Of a stretch of DNA of 64,000 nucleotides, positions 11,288 through 24,059 are shown one piece after another. Numbering within the stretch: position 1 is the first letter of the stretch; every line of letters starts with the position of its first letter. This DNA comes from Pohlia nutans (Eukaryota; Streptophyta; Bryopsida; Bryales; Mniaceae): assembly GCA_022496805.1 (NCBI GenBank), contig CM040093.1, positions 2,668,501 to 2,732,500 of the forward strand. The letters are read 5' to 3'. Position numbers and translations under genes: made by a program. The notes beneath the pieces were generated by a model. The model made no database searches. It saw only the letters and a program-made list of their open reading frames with translations, and was not told where the DNA came from.

Positions 11288-13020
11288 ATATTTCATTGCC
11301 AACCTTTTCCCTCTACAGACATTGAAATTCTCACACTTGGTAAACGATTGCACAATTTTCCTACAATCTTTTGATGTGTGTGGAAATCTTAGTGCTTAAA
11401 TGATGAAATCTTTGTACATCTTGATGGGCATTAAGCCTCTGTAGTATTTTATTGTAACACCAAATCCAAGTGAGCAATCTTCGTAATCCTTGGGCATAGT
11501 GATGGAGGAATACAAATCTATACTCATACTTTGAATTTGTACTAGTGGAAGAGGAGAGTGACAATGCAACAAATTGAAGTAGAAGAAGCCAAACCTCGAA
11601 TCCAAGGATCCACCTTCAGGAACTTATGATTAGATTTGACTTCCTGATAAACCTACAGTTGTGGCTCCAAAATTGCTTTCTCTCCAAAACTACAAATAGT
11701 TTATTATAAATATCAATCATATTACAACCGATAAGGCCAGCTGGAAGCGCCACCTTTGTAGAAAGACAACGACAATATTCAAATAAGGAATAGTATAACA
11801 TTGAGAAGTGAAGAGGACCACATTTTCCAAAATAAATAAAAATAAAAAAGGTATTGTCTAATGGCTAATAACCGGTCCTTGCCAGTGAGGTATGTAGCGT
11901 ATTGTACAAGCACATTGCGTACAATTTGAGAAGAAGCCCCAGACCAAAGAAAGCTGAAAATACGAATGTTTGTGTTTTCTACGACGCCTATGTGGCAGAG
12001 GATCTGAAAATTCACAAATTAGTAAGAAAAATTCAGTCCCTTCCGTATGAACTTACATTTCATATTCAAGCAACACTCTGAAATATTGTATTTAACAATG
12101 CTGAAAGCTACTTCAAATGTTAAATCAAAAGCACTGGAATACATATGTCCTCGCTTGCTCACAGGGGTTAATCTCATTACGTTTGGAGATGTCCTAGAAA
12201 TGTGCCATACAATTAGTTTGTACACCAAACTCATGTTCCTTGGCAACGAGGAACTTCTTCAATAGAGATCGAATAATAATATCCAATGCAATACCAATGT
12301 TTGTAAGATTAGTATTCTTAATCTCAAAGGTTTTCTAAAGAAATATTCAACTTTATCAATAATAAAAATAGAACTAAATACAAGCAAAACTTGTGATATG
12401 ACTCTCCACATTCATTTGTGCTAGCAAAAATTGGCATATCTGCAAACATAATTCACTAATACAACACTATTCCAAATTACATTTTATGGGATGTATTTCT
12501 TAATGCTATTTAACAAGAGTTAACAAAATAAATCGTTAAACCTCGTTAAAGAGCGTTAAGAAAACCATCCGAAAAAACATAAATTGGGGTGGATTGTACT
12601 ACAACAATTATCTTATTTAGTTTGACTCAGACTAATAACGAAAACTCAGACTAATTGTCAAATTAAAAGAAAGTCCGAGTCGGAGTAATTGAGATAACTC
12701 GTAGTAATTGTGGTAATGTAGGTATAGTGTGGCCTATACTAAAAAAGAATATCCAAATTACTATGAATTTACCATGCCAAATATTAAAAAAATATTTTGA
12801 CAATACTATTTAGCTTTTTTCAATATAAAGTATTATAATGTAAATAGAATAATAACTTTTTGTAATTATATTTTTGGACTAGTTTGGATAGTACATATCA
12901 AAATTAGTTTGAGCATTTGTAAAAAACTCGGACTAATTGTGGATCTCATAGTAAATAAGATAATGGGTGTAGTAATTTGGCTAATAGACAACCAACGCAC
13001 CTTGTGCACAATGCAATTCC
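11288..13020. other. Unassigned interval, possible decayed exons on the minus strand
   Basis: Minus-strand open segments at 12019-12246 and 11779-12015 are separated by a GTAAGT-like donor and a TTTTCAG acceptor (about 12051 and 12009), so an old spliced gene is possible. The encoded text (for example SKRGHMYSSAFDLTFEVAFS) matches no family I recognise. The remainder, 12280-13020, is AT-rich without a feature. Confidence 0.25.
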
Positions 13021-13564
13021 TTAACTCCTAAGTGACCGAACGATCATTTTATGGTCACTGCTCTATTTTTACGGGCTGCCCATGATGAAAAAAAATCATA
13101 AAAATAAAGTACATTTTCAAATAGGAAATCAGGTCTACTTTCCAATCCAATTTGAATCATGTCAATTTGAGTTAAACTCCACCAACGAGGATTTTTCAAA
13201 GACAAAGACCTCAATGTTGGTCAATTGTTATAAAATTCACTATTTGGGGAAACTAATGATGTTCTCTCCTTGAAAAAAATTCTTTTAAAATTTTTAGAAT
13301 AGGATGTCTAATTTTAACCAATCGTACCACATTTCAAGTTCTAAAAATATAATTTATAATTTTGGTGAATATTAAATGGTAAATGCTTTTAACTTCATTA
13401 AATGAGTATCTAAAACATCTTTTGAAAGTTTGACCGTACAGATAATTATTAAACATCATGCTTTTCATTTTCTCTTTTGGACTAAACTTCATCAAAGTTG
13501 CAAAAGTAACATTTAATAACACATCTAGAATTTGCCCTTACCCCCTCTGTCATTTAGGGGTTAA
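13021..13564. mobile_element. MITE, TTAACCCCTAA family, copy 2
   Basis: It starts TTAACTCCTAAGTGACCG and ends CATTTAGGGGTTAA. Its reverse complement is closely related along its length to 29091-29632. No ORF is present. Confidence 0.6.
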
Positions 13565-13740
13565 GGTGCCCTTGTTGCCCTAAACCGATGTTTCTTTCCA
13601 ATACTTCCTCGGGGATTTCTCAATATAGAGAGTAGAAGGAACGCTTTTGGTTGGGTTTTGGTTTTTGAAAAGACAACTTCCTCTAGATTTTTTATTTTCA
13701 CCAAAACACCCTATTTGAGAATTGGATGATGGGGGATACC

Positions 13741-14533
13741 TTAACCTTTAAACTCCCAAAAGACTATGTTTTGGTCTCTGCCCATTTTCCAGGGCTACGC
13801 ATGTCCAAAAAAATAACTTTTTTTCAAAATGAAAATATGATGTCATAGGTAAACGAGTCTTCTTTTGAATACAATTGGAATTATATTCATATAATCAAAA
13901 CTCCACTTAGTAGAAATTTTCAAAGTAAAAGATCTCAATATTGAAATCAACTTCAACACTTCGGGTAGGCTTACCAAAAAACTAAGTCAATGAGATTCAT
14001 TGGGCACCTCAAAGGAATTTGACTCCAGCCCACAATTCATGGGTTGCATGCCATGAATTGTGGACTCTTCCAATTGGAGGAGAGTTGAAGGGATAATCCA
14101 ATTTGGCCAAAATCTCTTGCTTTCTTTCGTATGTACCCCTCACCCATTATAAGGTCTCTAAAAAAATGCTAATGAATTGAACATCTTATCAAATTGAGTC
14201 ATGCATCTTGTTAACTACCTCATCTTGAGGATGGTCAAAAACGGCACATCATTTCAACTTTTTTTTTTTGGTTTGGAAGCCCATCAAAGCAAAACTGCCC
14301 AAATTTTTCAGGGCCTGAAATTTCAAAATCTCAACTTCATTTGCTATATTCTTGAAATCCATACAATCAAATGTTTTGAAAATTTGAGGGATGGTTTACA
14401 AAGCTTAGGATTAAATGATCCTATGATTGGAGTGTGAAAAAAAGTTTTGAAATGCATTCAGAGATCATCAACAAAAATAACCAAAATAAAGTAGTTTTGG
14501 TTGGGGGAACCCCCTCAGGCGTTTAGGGGTTAA
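13741..14533. mobile_element. MITE, TTAACCCCTAA family, copy 3
   Basis: The left end reads TTAACCTTTAAACTCCC and the right end CGTTTAGGGGTTAA. At 793 bp it is longer than its relatives. It is non-coding; the open frame 14201-14437 has no recognisable content. Confidence 0.5.
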
Positions 14534-15352
14534 ACCACAAATGATGCCCGATAGGACATCAATTTCATACTTTTGTGTTGACTTCAAGTGCATTCTTATA
14601 GAAGATGGTATCAATGTCGTTCCATTGGTCATTAATCATCTTTAGTACCAATGCCATACCAATATGGGCAAAGAAACTACTGTACTTTCATAGCAGCTTT
14701 GCTTTTAAATAATTCTAAAAATAGAAAACAAAAGTTTTGGAATTTCTTTTGCAAAAAAAATGTAAGGAAAAAAACGAATTTTAGGGAATATTTGAGAAAA
14801 TGAAATTTATTTTAAAAAATAATTAATTAATCATCCGAGGAAGGTCAAAGCTGCTATAAATACGGTAATCTGGATTTCATGCTCACCAATGATTGGAGAA
14901 GAAGGCTTTGTCATTTTGTGATGCATTCTTTTCCTCCAGAGCCATATTTACCCATTGAGTCGACATGTAAGGAGGCTCTACGATCTTGATGGCTCAACCC
15001 TTTATTCGTTTTAGTTTACTTTTATAAAAGTAGAATGCATTGTCATCAAGTTCTACATAGTATAATAGAGCAGTGCAATAGAACACTCTTTTGAAAACTA
15101 GATCAAAAGATAATCTTCACTTAGATCCACTTTTCTAAGTAATGAAGGAATTCCATTTGTATTCCATGAATTTTGGGACTATCATGTCATTGCTACATAA
15201 ATTTAGTTTCTAATTGTATTTACATTGTGTCCTATTGCAAAAGGATGTTGGCTCCCATTGCTCTATTATCCTATGTATTAGTGAATAAAAATTAGAATAT
15301 GGCAGATGTAATTGCCATCATTGGAATGCAGCTTCTAATTCTTTGTCCATTC
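14534..15352. other. AT-rich interval without a recognised gene
   Basis: No ORF with family resemblance, RNA gene or repeat boundary was seen here. Confidence 0.4.
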
Positions 15353-15968
15353 TAAGAGCATCTCCACTAGTACTCTAGATTGCACTCTGAAGGTCATCCA
15401 AAAAGTCAGACCTCACCATGTAGTTCCCCTATCAACATCACTCAATTAGACTCTTGAAAATAGTAAGTGAGCCACTCACAAGTCACCACGCATGAATTGT
15501 GCAATTATGATGTGCAATTGATACACTACATTGAATGGCGTATTTAGTGTCCTGGGACATTATTTAATTTTAGGGAGATATAGTGTCATCGTAAGAAAAA
15601 TATGAATGTAGTGTTCTAATGACATATGACAACTTTATAAAAAATAAATGGCATGCCACCTCATGCTACTCCCATTACTTGAAAAGAACATGGTACCCTC
15701 AATGAAAATAAGAATGACAAGTGGCAAACTCCTATGTAGTGTCAAGGGACACTATTTCTCTTTAGCTTTGAACTTATTGTGGTAAAAGACATCAATTATC
15801 CTTAGACACTAAATACGCCATTTAGTGTAGCAAGAGTGAGTTTTGAGGGCCCTGGTTATTAGTGAATTATTTAGTGTCACAGGCCAAAGGAATTGTTCAC
15901 CAACCCAATATCATTCATTTTTCCATAGCTAGTAAGAGCGGTATCCAAAGTGCTAGTGGAGATGCTTA
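15353..15968. mobile_element. MITE type A (TAAGAGCATCTCCACTAG ends), interrupted
   Basis: The left end TAAGAGCATCTCCACTAG and right end CTAGTGGAGATGCTTA are inverted copies. Internal sequence matches 23315-23635 in the opposite direction, apart from a second element (15526-15830) inserted near the middle. Confidence 0.7.
15526..15830. mobile_element. MITE nested in a MITE
   Basis: The 305-bp element starts CTACATTGAATGGCGTATTT and ends with the inverted form AAATACGCCATTTAGTGTAG. Alignment to the uninterrupted relative at 23315-23635 shows that this block is the extra sequence. Confidence 0.65.
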
Positions 15969-16034
15969 AAGAAAATGTTTAAAAAGAGCTGAGCATTGCA
16001 TGGACAAACATGTGTAAGTTGTGATATGACATTG

Positions 16035-19000
16035 TCAAACCTCGTTTTCTCAAAAGCGGCCAGTTAGGGTTTCTAGGGCAACTAGGAGTAGTCTTACCGC
16101 CATAAATAGGAGAAGTAATGGCCATAACGGCCCAGTTATTGATTTGGATAGAGAGTGGCGCTTGTGCGCAACCTAGAGGAATTACTGCAGGACTAGATAG
16201 GCAGCGGGTTCCGGTTGGAAACCGGATGGGAGACCGGATAGGTGAGGACGGGTCTCCGATGGACCCGGCCACGATCCGAGCATTGAAATGGGCCGCTTTA
16301 AATTGGGCGACTCACTGTTCATTCACTCTCTACAGTTCCAGTCCTCCGCGCCAGCAGAATTTCGTGCTTCCGGATAGCAGTAGAGTCGATAGTGTGAGAC
16401 CGGAGTTAGAGCAGAAGGAGCGCCAAAAACTTAGGCGCAGTTTGCGGAAGAGAAAGAGAGTGCGTCCGGAGTCTGTAGGAATGGCACGGAGAGGAGAGAG
16501 TTCTGCAGGAACCAGAATCACGGAGAAGAAGGTGGTTCCGGTAGTGCCACAGCATCCGGGCGATTTTGAGATGCTGCGCAGGGACCTCGCGACCATGAAA
16601 TGCGAGGAGCTCCTTTACCGGAACTGGGACATCCAGGACACCGGAATATTGGCGGAGGTGGTGGGAAAGCCAGTACCACCAGCCTTCCGGGATAGCTACA
16701 TCCGGGGGAAGCGCACACATTGGACCCGGGAGCACTGGAACAGTACATACGACCTCCCGGACAGCGAGTACGGACTAGAGTCCGGCCAGAAGGGAGATTC
16801 GGATTGGGTGAAGGGGCGGTTCTCCCATCTTTCAGAGAAGGACGGATTCCGGGTGGAGGATTGCCGGATACCCCAGGAGAAGCGGCTGCTTCAGTTCCTG
16901 GTGCCCATCCTCAGTCCGGATAAGCCCACCACCGTCACGATCAAATTGGCAAAGGGCATCTTCTCCGCGCTGCATCATAAAAAGACGACCGGGTGGGGAC
17001 TTGTGATACAGGAAATCGTAAACCGGGAGGCTATGAAGATCGGAGGTTCGAAAGGTTGTCCCATTGCCCCCTTCCTTTACCACCTGTATGCCTAGCACGG
17101 ATGCTTTACGGATAGGGAGAAGGCGAAATTGGAAAAGCAATCCTTGCCTGCAGCAGACCGGAGCCCGGCCAAAGCGCGCAAGCTCCGTCCGGAAGCAAGG
17201 GTGCAATCGGAGGGGAGAGCCAGAGAGGAGAAAGAAGACGAAGGCGCTCAGGGCGACCGGAGCGAACCGGGCGTACCCCGACCGCTCAACGTCAGAGAGG
17301 GCCAACCGGAGGAGCGCCGGAAGAGACGAGAGGAACCGGGAGGTGCCAGCCCGCGACCTGAAAAGCGTCGGAAAAGGAGAGAAGACCCGGAAGAAAGACA
17401 ACCGGGAGGCACAAGCCCACAAATGGAGGAGCGACGGAAGAAGAGAACGAATCCTGCAGGGGACGTGCAACCGGAAGGAGAGGGTCCTTCAGTACGCGCC
17501 CGGGGACAGCAGCCGCAGAAGCGGAAGCGGGTCATCCGGAGTGACGGAGGGGAGGACTCGGACATCCGAGAGGTTTCTCCTCCCCGGGAGGATGCTTCAC
17601 CTCTCCGGAAGAAGACCCCGACCCGGATGAAGACTACTCCAGTGGACGGTCGAGGTGCCCGTCCCACCGGAGAACCCGGTCCAAGCAACCGCAGGGCGAA
17701 CGCACATGAGAAAGGGAAGCAGAAGATGGGGACAGGACATGAAGAAGAAATTGGGGAGCGAGACCGGGAGGACGCGCCAGACCGGAGAGAGGAGCCCACC
17801 CCTGCAGCAGAGCCAAACCGGGAGGCACAACAGGACGTACCGATCCTGGCGAGATCGGACGTCATGCTCATGCCAATCCGGGCAGCCTTGGAAATGGTGG
17901 AGGGGCAGTACACTCCACTTTACAACGCAGTGAGGGGAATTGGGAACGTCCTCAGGAGCACGGACGTGAAGGAGTTTCCGGAAATGGTCAGGCAGATTCG
18001 GCGGGAGGGAAACCGGGCTCGCAAGGAGTCCACCGGTACGGCCCAGCTCATGCGGGAACAGAAGAAGGAGCTGAGGCTGGCGAAGAGGACTATCCGGACC
18101 ATGGAGCAACAGGACCGGACCTGCTTCGAGTCGGTGTTCCGGTTGTTCCGACCGGATGGGGAAGTACAGACCAAGGCGAGGCTGTACGACGAGATGATGA
18201 GTGATTTCGAGGAGGAAGGGGCAGAACGGGTAAAGAGCATCGTGAAAAAGTATGCTGCCCGGGTGGAAGAGGCGCTCGTGGCATTCCGGGCGCTGGCGGC
18301 AGAGGTGCTTACGAGGTGTTCACCCGTACCTGAACCGGAAGTGGGGGAGACCAGCAACAGGGGAGCGAGAGTTCCCCTGTCCGGAAGTGAGCTGCAGGAG
18401 AACTTCCGGTTGTCAGACGAGGCGATTTGGACCGGTTGCTGGGAGTGAGAAGCTCCACCCCGGATCAGACCTCCCGGATGATGGAAGAGATGGAGCCGGT
18501 TCAGGCAGCCGAGCCAGGAGAAGCAAGTCTGGCCGGGTTCCTGAATCCGGAAGAGGAGATGGCGGAGACGGGTGCCCAACAGGGTGAGGAAGGAGGGCCA
18601 GAGGGTGGGCCAGGAGGCAACCCGGACGGTCAACCGGATGGTGCGTAAAGGCGCCAACCGGTAGGCGAATGGCAAGGGGAACGCGGCAAGCAAAGGAGCG
18701 GATCGGCGGTTCCGGATCAGGCGCAGCTGCTCGGAAGTTCAGCTGGGTAGTTAGGTTCCGGGTTTTGTGGATCCGGCCTTGTGGGCCCTTGTTGAGTAGG
18801 GTAGGACTCTTTTTGAGAGTTAGGCTTTTAGGATTCCAATGTTAGTTGTAGTATAGGAAGAGAACTGAATCGTGGGGTAGTTCTCCGGTTTTCCGGATCC
18901 CGGGTTTTTAGGATCTGCGGGTTTCCCGGATCTGGTCGGTTTTGTGTTGGTTTTTTATCCAGGGATGTTCCTCATTCCTGGGGTCTTTTGTGTACCATTG

Positions 19001-20055
19001 TTCTTTGTAAATGATCATAGGCATACTCTTCTACGAACCGGTGTGTTTGTGTATGTGTGTGTGTGTTGTTGATTGAGACAGTGGTCCAATTAGTCCCTTG
19101 GTAACCGGAAGGATTGACCGGGTTCTGTTGTAGATCCAGTTAAGAGTTTGGGTATGGGGGAACTCAAAGGTTGTTTGAATGTGGGTTGTTCCGTGCTTGG
19201 TTGCAAGGTATAATCCGGGTTAGTGGCTGAGTGGATAGGAGGGGTACTCCGGTCCTCTCAGAACTCTTGAATGGGTAGTCCGGTTGAGGTGCCAGCACCT
19301 GGGTAGATCGTGTGATAAGGAGAACCGGAATGATCAGAGTAAAACGAGCTGTTAGGAGTCCAACCGATCCCGGACACCCCGGATAAGGATCCATCCCGGT
19401 TAACAAGTCGTTGTAGTATTATTTTTAGAAGGGGGGAAAACCGGGTTGCGCTTGTATGACCGGCTGTGGGTTTGGGATGAATCTATAGCTGAAGTGCAGT
19501 ACGGGAATTACCCGGATTGAGGAGTTGAGTTAGAATAACCGGAAGGTAGTGAAGTTCCCATCACAGAAATCAGCAGGAAGGGTGTGTCTTTAAATCCAGC
19601 ACCGCTAAATGAAAATGGAGAACCCTCTGAGGGAAAAGAGAGGTTAATGTAAACCGGGTTGAGTTGTTTGATAGACCGGATAGAGTAGGGTTGGATAAAT
19701 TCCCAACTCGGACGAAAACCGGATCTAGTCACAACCGGGTCAGTCAGTAGAAGAAGACCCGGTTCAGTAGGAAAGAGGAATTCAGCTAGTGATAGAGAGA
19801 GAGAGATCACCAGCCCGGGACCATCTCCGGAAGCCTCCCACTTCACAGAATCTCCGCGGAACGATAACCCGGAAATCACCTCTACGAGCATTCTTAATAC
19901 GAAAAAGTGCGTTCTAGGGGAGTATCCGGTATCACGTGCTTCGACAGACATCTAGTATGGTTGAATGTCTGGTGGTGTTTACTTGTATTATATTTGTGTG
20001 GTCCTTGGTCAAGAACCGGATAGGGTTACTCTTGTTGCTGCTACACTATTGCGTC
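16035..20055 (+). mobile_element. GC-rich, CCGG-saturated element with gag-like ORF
   Basis: This roughly 4 kb block is much richer in GC than its AT-rich flanks and is saturated with CCGG in contexts such as ACCGGA, TCCGGT and CCCGGA, in the coding half (16118-18648) and in the non-coding half (18650-19980) alike. It holds a broken gag-like ORF and no polymerase. No terminal repeats could be identified, so the boundaries are taken from composition alone. The abrupt composition and the foreign-looking ORF suggest a mobile element. The superfamily is uncertain: a non-autonomous retroelement is my best guess. Confidence 0.55.
16118..18448 (+). pseudogene. Gag-like ORF of a plant retroelement, broken by one in-frame TAG
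   Basis: An ATG at 16118 opens a 325-residue frame ending at TAG 17093-17095. The same frame continues without an ATG for another 450 codons to 18448, so this is one protein with an internal stop. The first part ends with a motif I associate with plant retroelement proteins: LLQFLVPILSPDKPTTVTIK, then a GWGLVIQEIVN segment and PIAPFLYHLYA; the stop falls at LYA-stop-HGCF. The second part has Arg/Glu-rich repeats (EERRKRREEPGG variants) and a C-terminal coiled coil (RIRTMEQQDRTCFESVFRLF and onward). After 18448 an overlapping frame continues to 18648 (LDRLLGVRSSTPDQ...), suggesting a further frameshift. No enzyme motif is seen. The role may be structural. Confidence 0.5.
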
Positions 20056-20067
20056 CCTTCATTGCCT

Positions 20068-21310
20068 TAGAGTAGCTCCACTGCTGCCCACCCAGAGTCT
20101 CTCACACTCCTGAACTAGATGAAAAGTGCCAAGGGCCCTTCAAAAATGCCTCTTGACTCTCAATCCTAGTGTGTTAAGAAATGACCCTTCAAATCACTAT
20201 TTAGTTGACTATATCCCCACATTCTACTTGTGATTGGTTCATTGACTATTTGATGTGCACTTTTGATGTGTGAGGGGCGTGCAAGGATGGGGAAGTGTAA
20301 GTGCAAGGGCTCTTCAAATGTAAATGAATATTTTATTTTATTTTTTTGAAACAAGAGGATGAAACCCTATTGAATTAATGAAGGTCGCATACACCGAATA
20401 CCAGAGGAGACAAGCCTCCCTGGCGAGAATTTTTAAGTTTTCAGACAGCTAATAGAAAAATTTGTATTTTCAACCTAATCCAAAGGCGTAGTAGAACCGG
20501 CCGGACTTTGGCCGAGCCAAATGCCACGTGACTGTGTCCTCAATCCTCGTACCGAAGAACGGAGTCCTAAGCCACAATTTATCAAATCTAGCTATGAACT
20601 TGGGCGTTTGTTCCGGGTAGAGCTCCTTCAGCTTCTGCGTACGTTGCCATGCCGCGCGGCCATAATCCAGGATGAGGTCCCACAGCACTTGTTCGATACA
20701 CGTTGCTGACCAATTTTCCTGTTGAAAACATTGAGCGTTACAGGTGATCCAGCAAGTCCAGATTGTAGAGCCTCGAAATAGGGACCAGAGTTGGGCTCCC
20801 AGCTTGAGTTTGCGTGGCAGGGGAGATCGATGCATTGCTGCCACGTGAAACTTGGCCATCCCTGTGACTCCGATTCAAGCTCTTGGGACAAATACAACAC
20901 CGAGGCGGTAAAATTCCATGCAACTTGAGCTTGCACACAGGCATAGAATCTGTGCAGCACCGTCTCGTTGAGGCCGGCCGGGCACGCTTCGCATGTGGCT
21001 GAGATACCGGGGAAGATGATGGCACGCCATGAGTTCACTACAATCGCGCAATGATACAAGCTCCAGAGGAATGCGGCCTCCTTTTGCGGTCGCACTTTAC
21101 TCCACACTTCCTTCCATCAAGGCTGATAGTTGTCAGGCAGTAGTCCGTGCCACTTCTCGGGGATGGATTTGGTGAGAGTAAGATGGGGTGTCAACAATTT
21201 TCTTCCCTTCTTGGCCGTGTACGACAACAATTGACCGTCTCGGCCCCAGCACCAGTAAATGAATAATTTCAGCGAGTCATCTCTAGCATGTACGAGTGGG
21301 GATGCTCTTA
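20068..21310. mobile_element. MITE type B, interrupted by a LINE
   Basis: Left part 20068-20330 (TAGAGTAGCTCCACT...) and right part 21255-21310 (...GTGGGGATGCTCTTA) together match the intact inverted copy at 24792-25098. The LINE at 20331-21254 separates them. Confidence 0.7.
20331..21254 (-). mobile_element. 5'-truncated LINE with 11-bp target duplication
   Basis: GTAAATGAATA occurs at 20320-20330 and again at 21255-21265, flanking the insertion. On the minus strand the 3' end is A-rich (CAAAAAAATAAAATAAAA), as expected for target-primed reverse transcription. The minus strand encodes a reverse-transcriptase zinc-binding (zf-RVT) segment in about 21107-20860: a W, P.K..FLWSL and C..C...ET..H.FY.C series followed by AQVAW. 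The reading continues in another frame to 20470, so there is at least one frameshift. The polymerase domain is missing, so this is a dead 3' fragment. Confidence 0.8.
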
Positions 21311-23314
21311 CACTTAACTTATCTTAGAGGCACCATGGGAACCTTCACTTGTTTGTAAGTTGTAATATATTTAATAATAACTACTGCAAAATTGGGTGGA
21401 AGTTAGTTCATCTTGGATCATGGATTAGTCCTGCTGGACGGATCAGTAGATCAGTAAAGGTACTGTAACTTATTTGGCTCCAACCTAAATAAAATAAAAT
21501 GGTGTCAGTAGGAACAGCTTGGTTACAAATTACAACTATGTACACCTGGCCAAAAATACTATTATACCTGGCCAGCAGCCAAGTTAAAATGAGCGGATTA
21601 TCGCTAGGTGGCTCCATCTGTATTCATGTGGCTAATCGCAACAAAGGAAATTGAAAAATCGCCTGAAATTGAAATCGGAATAATCGCTTGATGCTCTCCT
21701 CCGTAGCATGATGCATGGCCTGATTTTCAAACTTGTTGAATCTACCCTAGCCCTAGTGACGTCATCGTGACCTGCTGCCGGCCACCTTCGCTGGCTTTGA
21801 TGTCCGCCCACAACGCATGCATTTGCCTGCTCCCAAGCCCACCCTTTTTTTTCTTCGCATTCTTGCATCACTCATCGTGGATCTCAATAGTAGCTACCAT
21901 TGCGCTCTATACTCTTGGCGTTCTAATCATTGTTGGTGGCCGTTTGAGCTAATCGCATCGCCAACTTTGCTACTTTCAAAACTGCATATGAGGCCATGTT
22001 GCTATGTTGTTGTGGTTTTAGGGCGGACAAGCTGATTCATCAGCGTCTGCAATGTCCAAGGTCAAAGGGAAGTAGGCGCAATCGTTGCTTCCCCATGACA
22101 AATACTTCAAGAGCAGCAAGAATTCCGCCTCTGTTGGCCTATTGAAGCTTGGAGGTGATCAAGGGCATTGGACTGCCGAAACTTTGTATTCGTTGCAGAT
22201 GCAGGAGAGAGGAGAATGTTCATCATTGGTGCTTGGATTTGCCGTTGTTGCTGGACACGATGCGATTAGTAGTAGGTATGTTCCTCCTAAACCCATAATG
22301 CTTGCATGGAGCGCGTATAAACCCCCACCCCTATATGATTTGTATTAATATGAGCAATAATTATAGTTTTGACATGTAGTCCATCAAATTAGGTACTCAC
22401 AATTAGCATGAATATTCAAAACATTGAGATGTAACCTCATCGTTGTAAAGCCGTGTATTGTAGTCTCATTGCTTTACTAAGGCCATGTGTTGTAATTTCA
22501 TTGTTGTTGTCGTTTATTGCAAATGCCGCCCAACCAATCATGGCTTCCATGACGACAATGAAAAAGAAACTCTTAAGGTGTTTGAGATCACCTTCCTTGT
22601 GGTTCTTTGATCAGTGGAAGATGAGAGAGCATTCTCCACCATCAATTTGTGAAAGGCATAGTCATGAACAAATTGTCGGACCCTTGGATTTGTGCGTGTG
22701 TATGTTTACATTGAATTTTTTTCTCTACAAAACTTCCCTTTTCATGAGGCTATCGGAGGTTGGAAGGACTATAAGCGTCGTGCAGGCCTAATGGGATTGT
22801 AGTGGGCTTCTTCGGGTTTTATTATAGTTGTTGGCTTAGTGTAGTTACTTGGTTGGAGCTTAGTTTTAGTGTTTCTTTTGTGATGGTATTTATGTGAATT
22901 TCAACGGTGTTTTTGAACTAGCCTTTGACTCCATGAAGTTAGTTAGTGTGGTAATATCTAGCTTATACCACAAGGTACAAAATTCAAGTGGTATGAATAA
23001 AGGAATAAAATTTTGCAAATTTTGTGTGTTGTAGCCTTTTTAGCTTCTTTATATGGTATTGTTTAGCCATTTTGCTAAATTTTAAGCTAAGGAAGCATTC
23101 ACATTGCTGCGAATGGCGGATTTCATCAAGATCATAGCAGGCGATGGAAACAGAGAACCATTAGTAACTGTGCCTAAGTTGTTTTATTTTTTCTTGTTTT
23201 TTGGCTTGAGATATGAGCAAATGGCAACCATTGGCCATACTTTCATAGGGCATACAATATTCAGTAGTCAACAAAAAAAAGTGCCATTAGCCTTTAAGGC
23301 TGAAAAAAAACCCA
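21311..23314. other. Interval without a recognised gene
   Basis: Short open frames (for example 22085-22348 and 22453-22791, +) exist but show no domain. A CT- and T-rich tract lies near 21841-21851. I see no RNA gene or element boundary. Confidence 0.35.
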
Positions 23315-23635
23315 TAAGAACATCTCCACTAGCACTCTGGATACCGCTCTGGCTATGGAAAAATGAATGAGACCAGGTTGGTGAACAATTTATTTGGCCC
23401 ATGACACTGGATAATCCACTAAAAATCAAGGCCCTCAAAATCATTTTTGTTAGTGTATCTTCTTTTTTAGTTGCACATCATAATTGTACAATCCATGTGT
23501 GGTGACTTGTGAGTGGTTCACTTACTATTTTAAAGAGTCTAATTGAGTGATGTTGGTGGGGGAACTACATGGTGAGGTCCGGCTTTTTGAATGACCTTCA
23601 GAGTGCAATCCAGAGTGCTAGTGGAGATGCTCTTA
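23315..23635. mobile_element. MITE type A, intact copy
   Basis: The 321-bp element begins TAAGAACATCTCCACTAGCA and ends TGCTAGTGGAGATGCTCTTA. It is the uninterrupted, inverted relative of 15353-15968. The interval that follows to 24059 holds no recognised gene. Confidence 0.75.
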
Positions 23636-24059
23636 GGTTGCTTACTACAGAGCTTCATATTTTGTTGTCTATGCCCAAGTGGGACTACAAAAACGCTTCG
23701 TTTTTAAGGAGTTACATGCCTGAACAATATAAACAAGTTGTAAAAGTAAATCTAGGGTAAATACTAAGGCATAGACTACGCAACTAGCCGCTTGTTTTTA
23801 ATGCAACATTCAACACATATATCTCATCCTCATCTAGAGAACATGATATTTCAAGAGTAAGAACATTAGAGTTTCATTGTAGTGTACTTGCATTGGTGGA
23901 AAGGACGTTGTTGAATGTAGATGACGTAAGGTTCTTAAGCCCCTTGGGGATCACACTCGGGATCACACTCTTTCCCTCATGCAGTATTGTAGCCATTTCG
24001 GCCTTATAATATTATACAAACGGAATAGATATACTCACCAAACACTCTTCATCCATGCA

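Noticed and set aside
16832..18693. Minus-strand frames of 212-257 codons opposite the gag-like ORF
   Set aside because: GC-rich antisense shadows without start context or domain; the plus frame explains the sequence.
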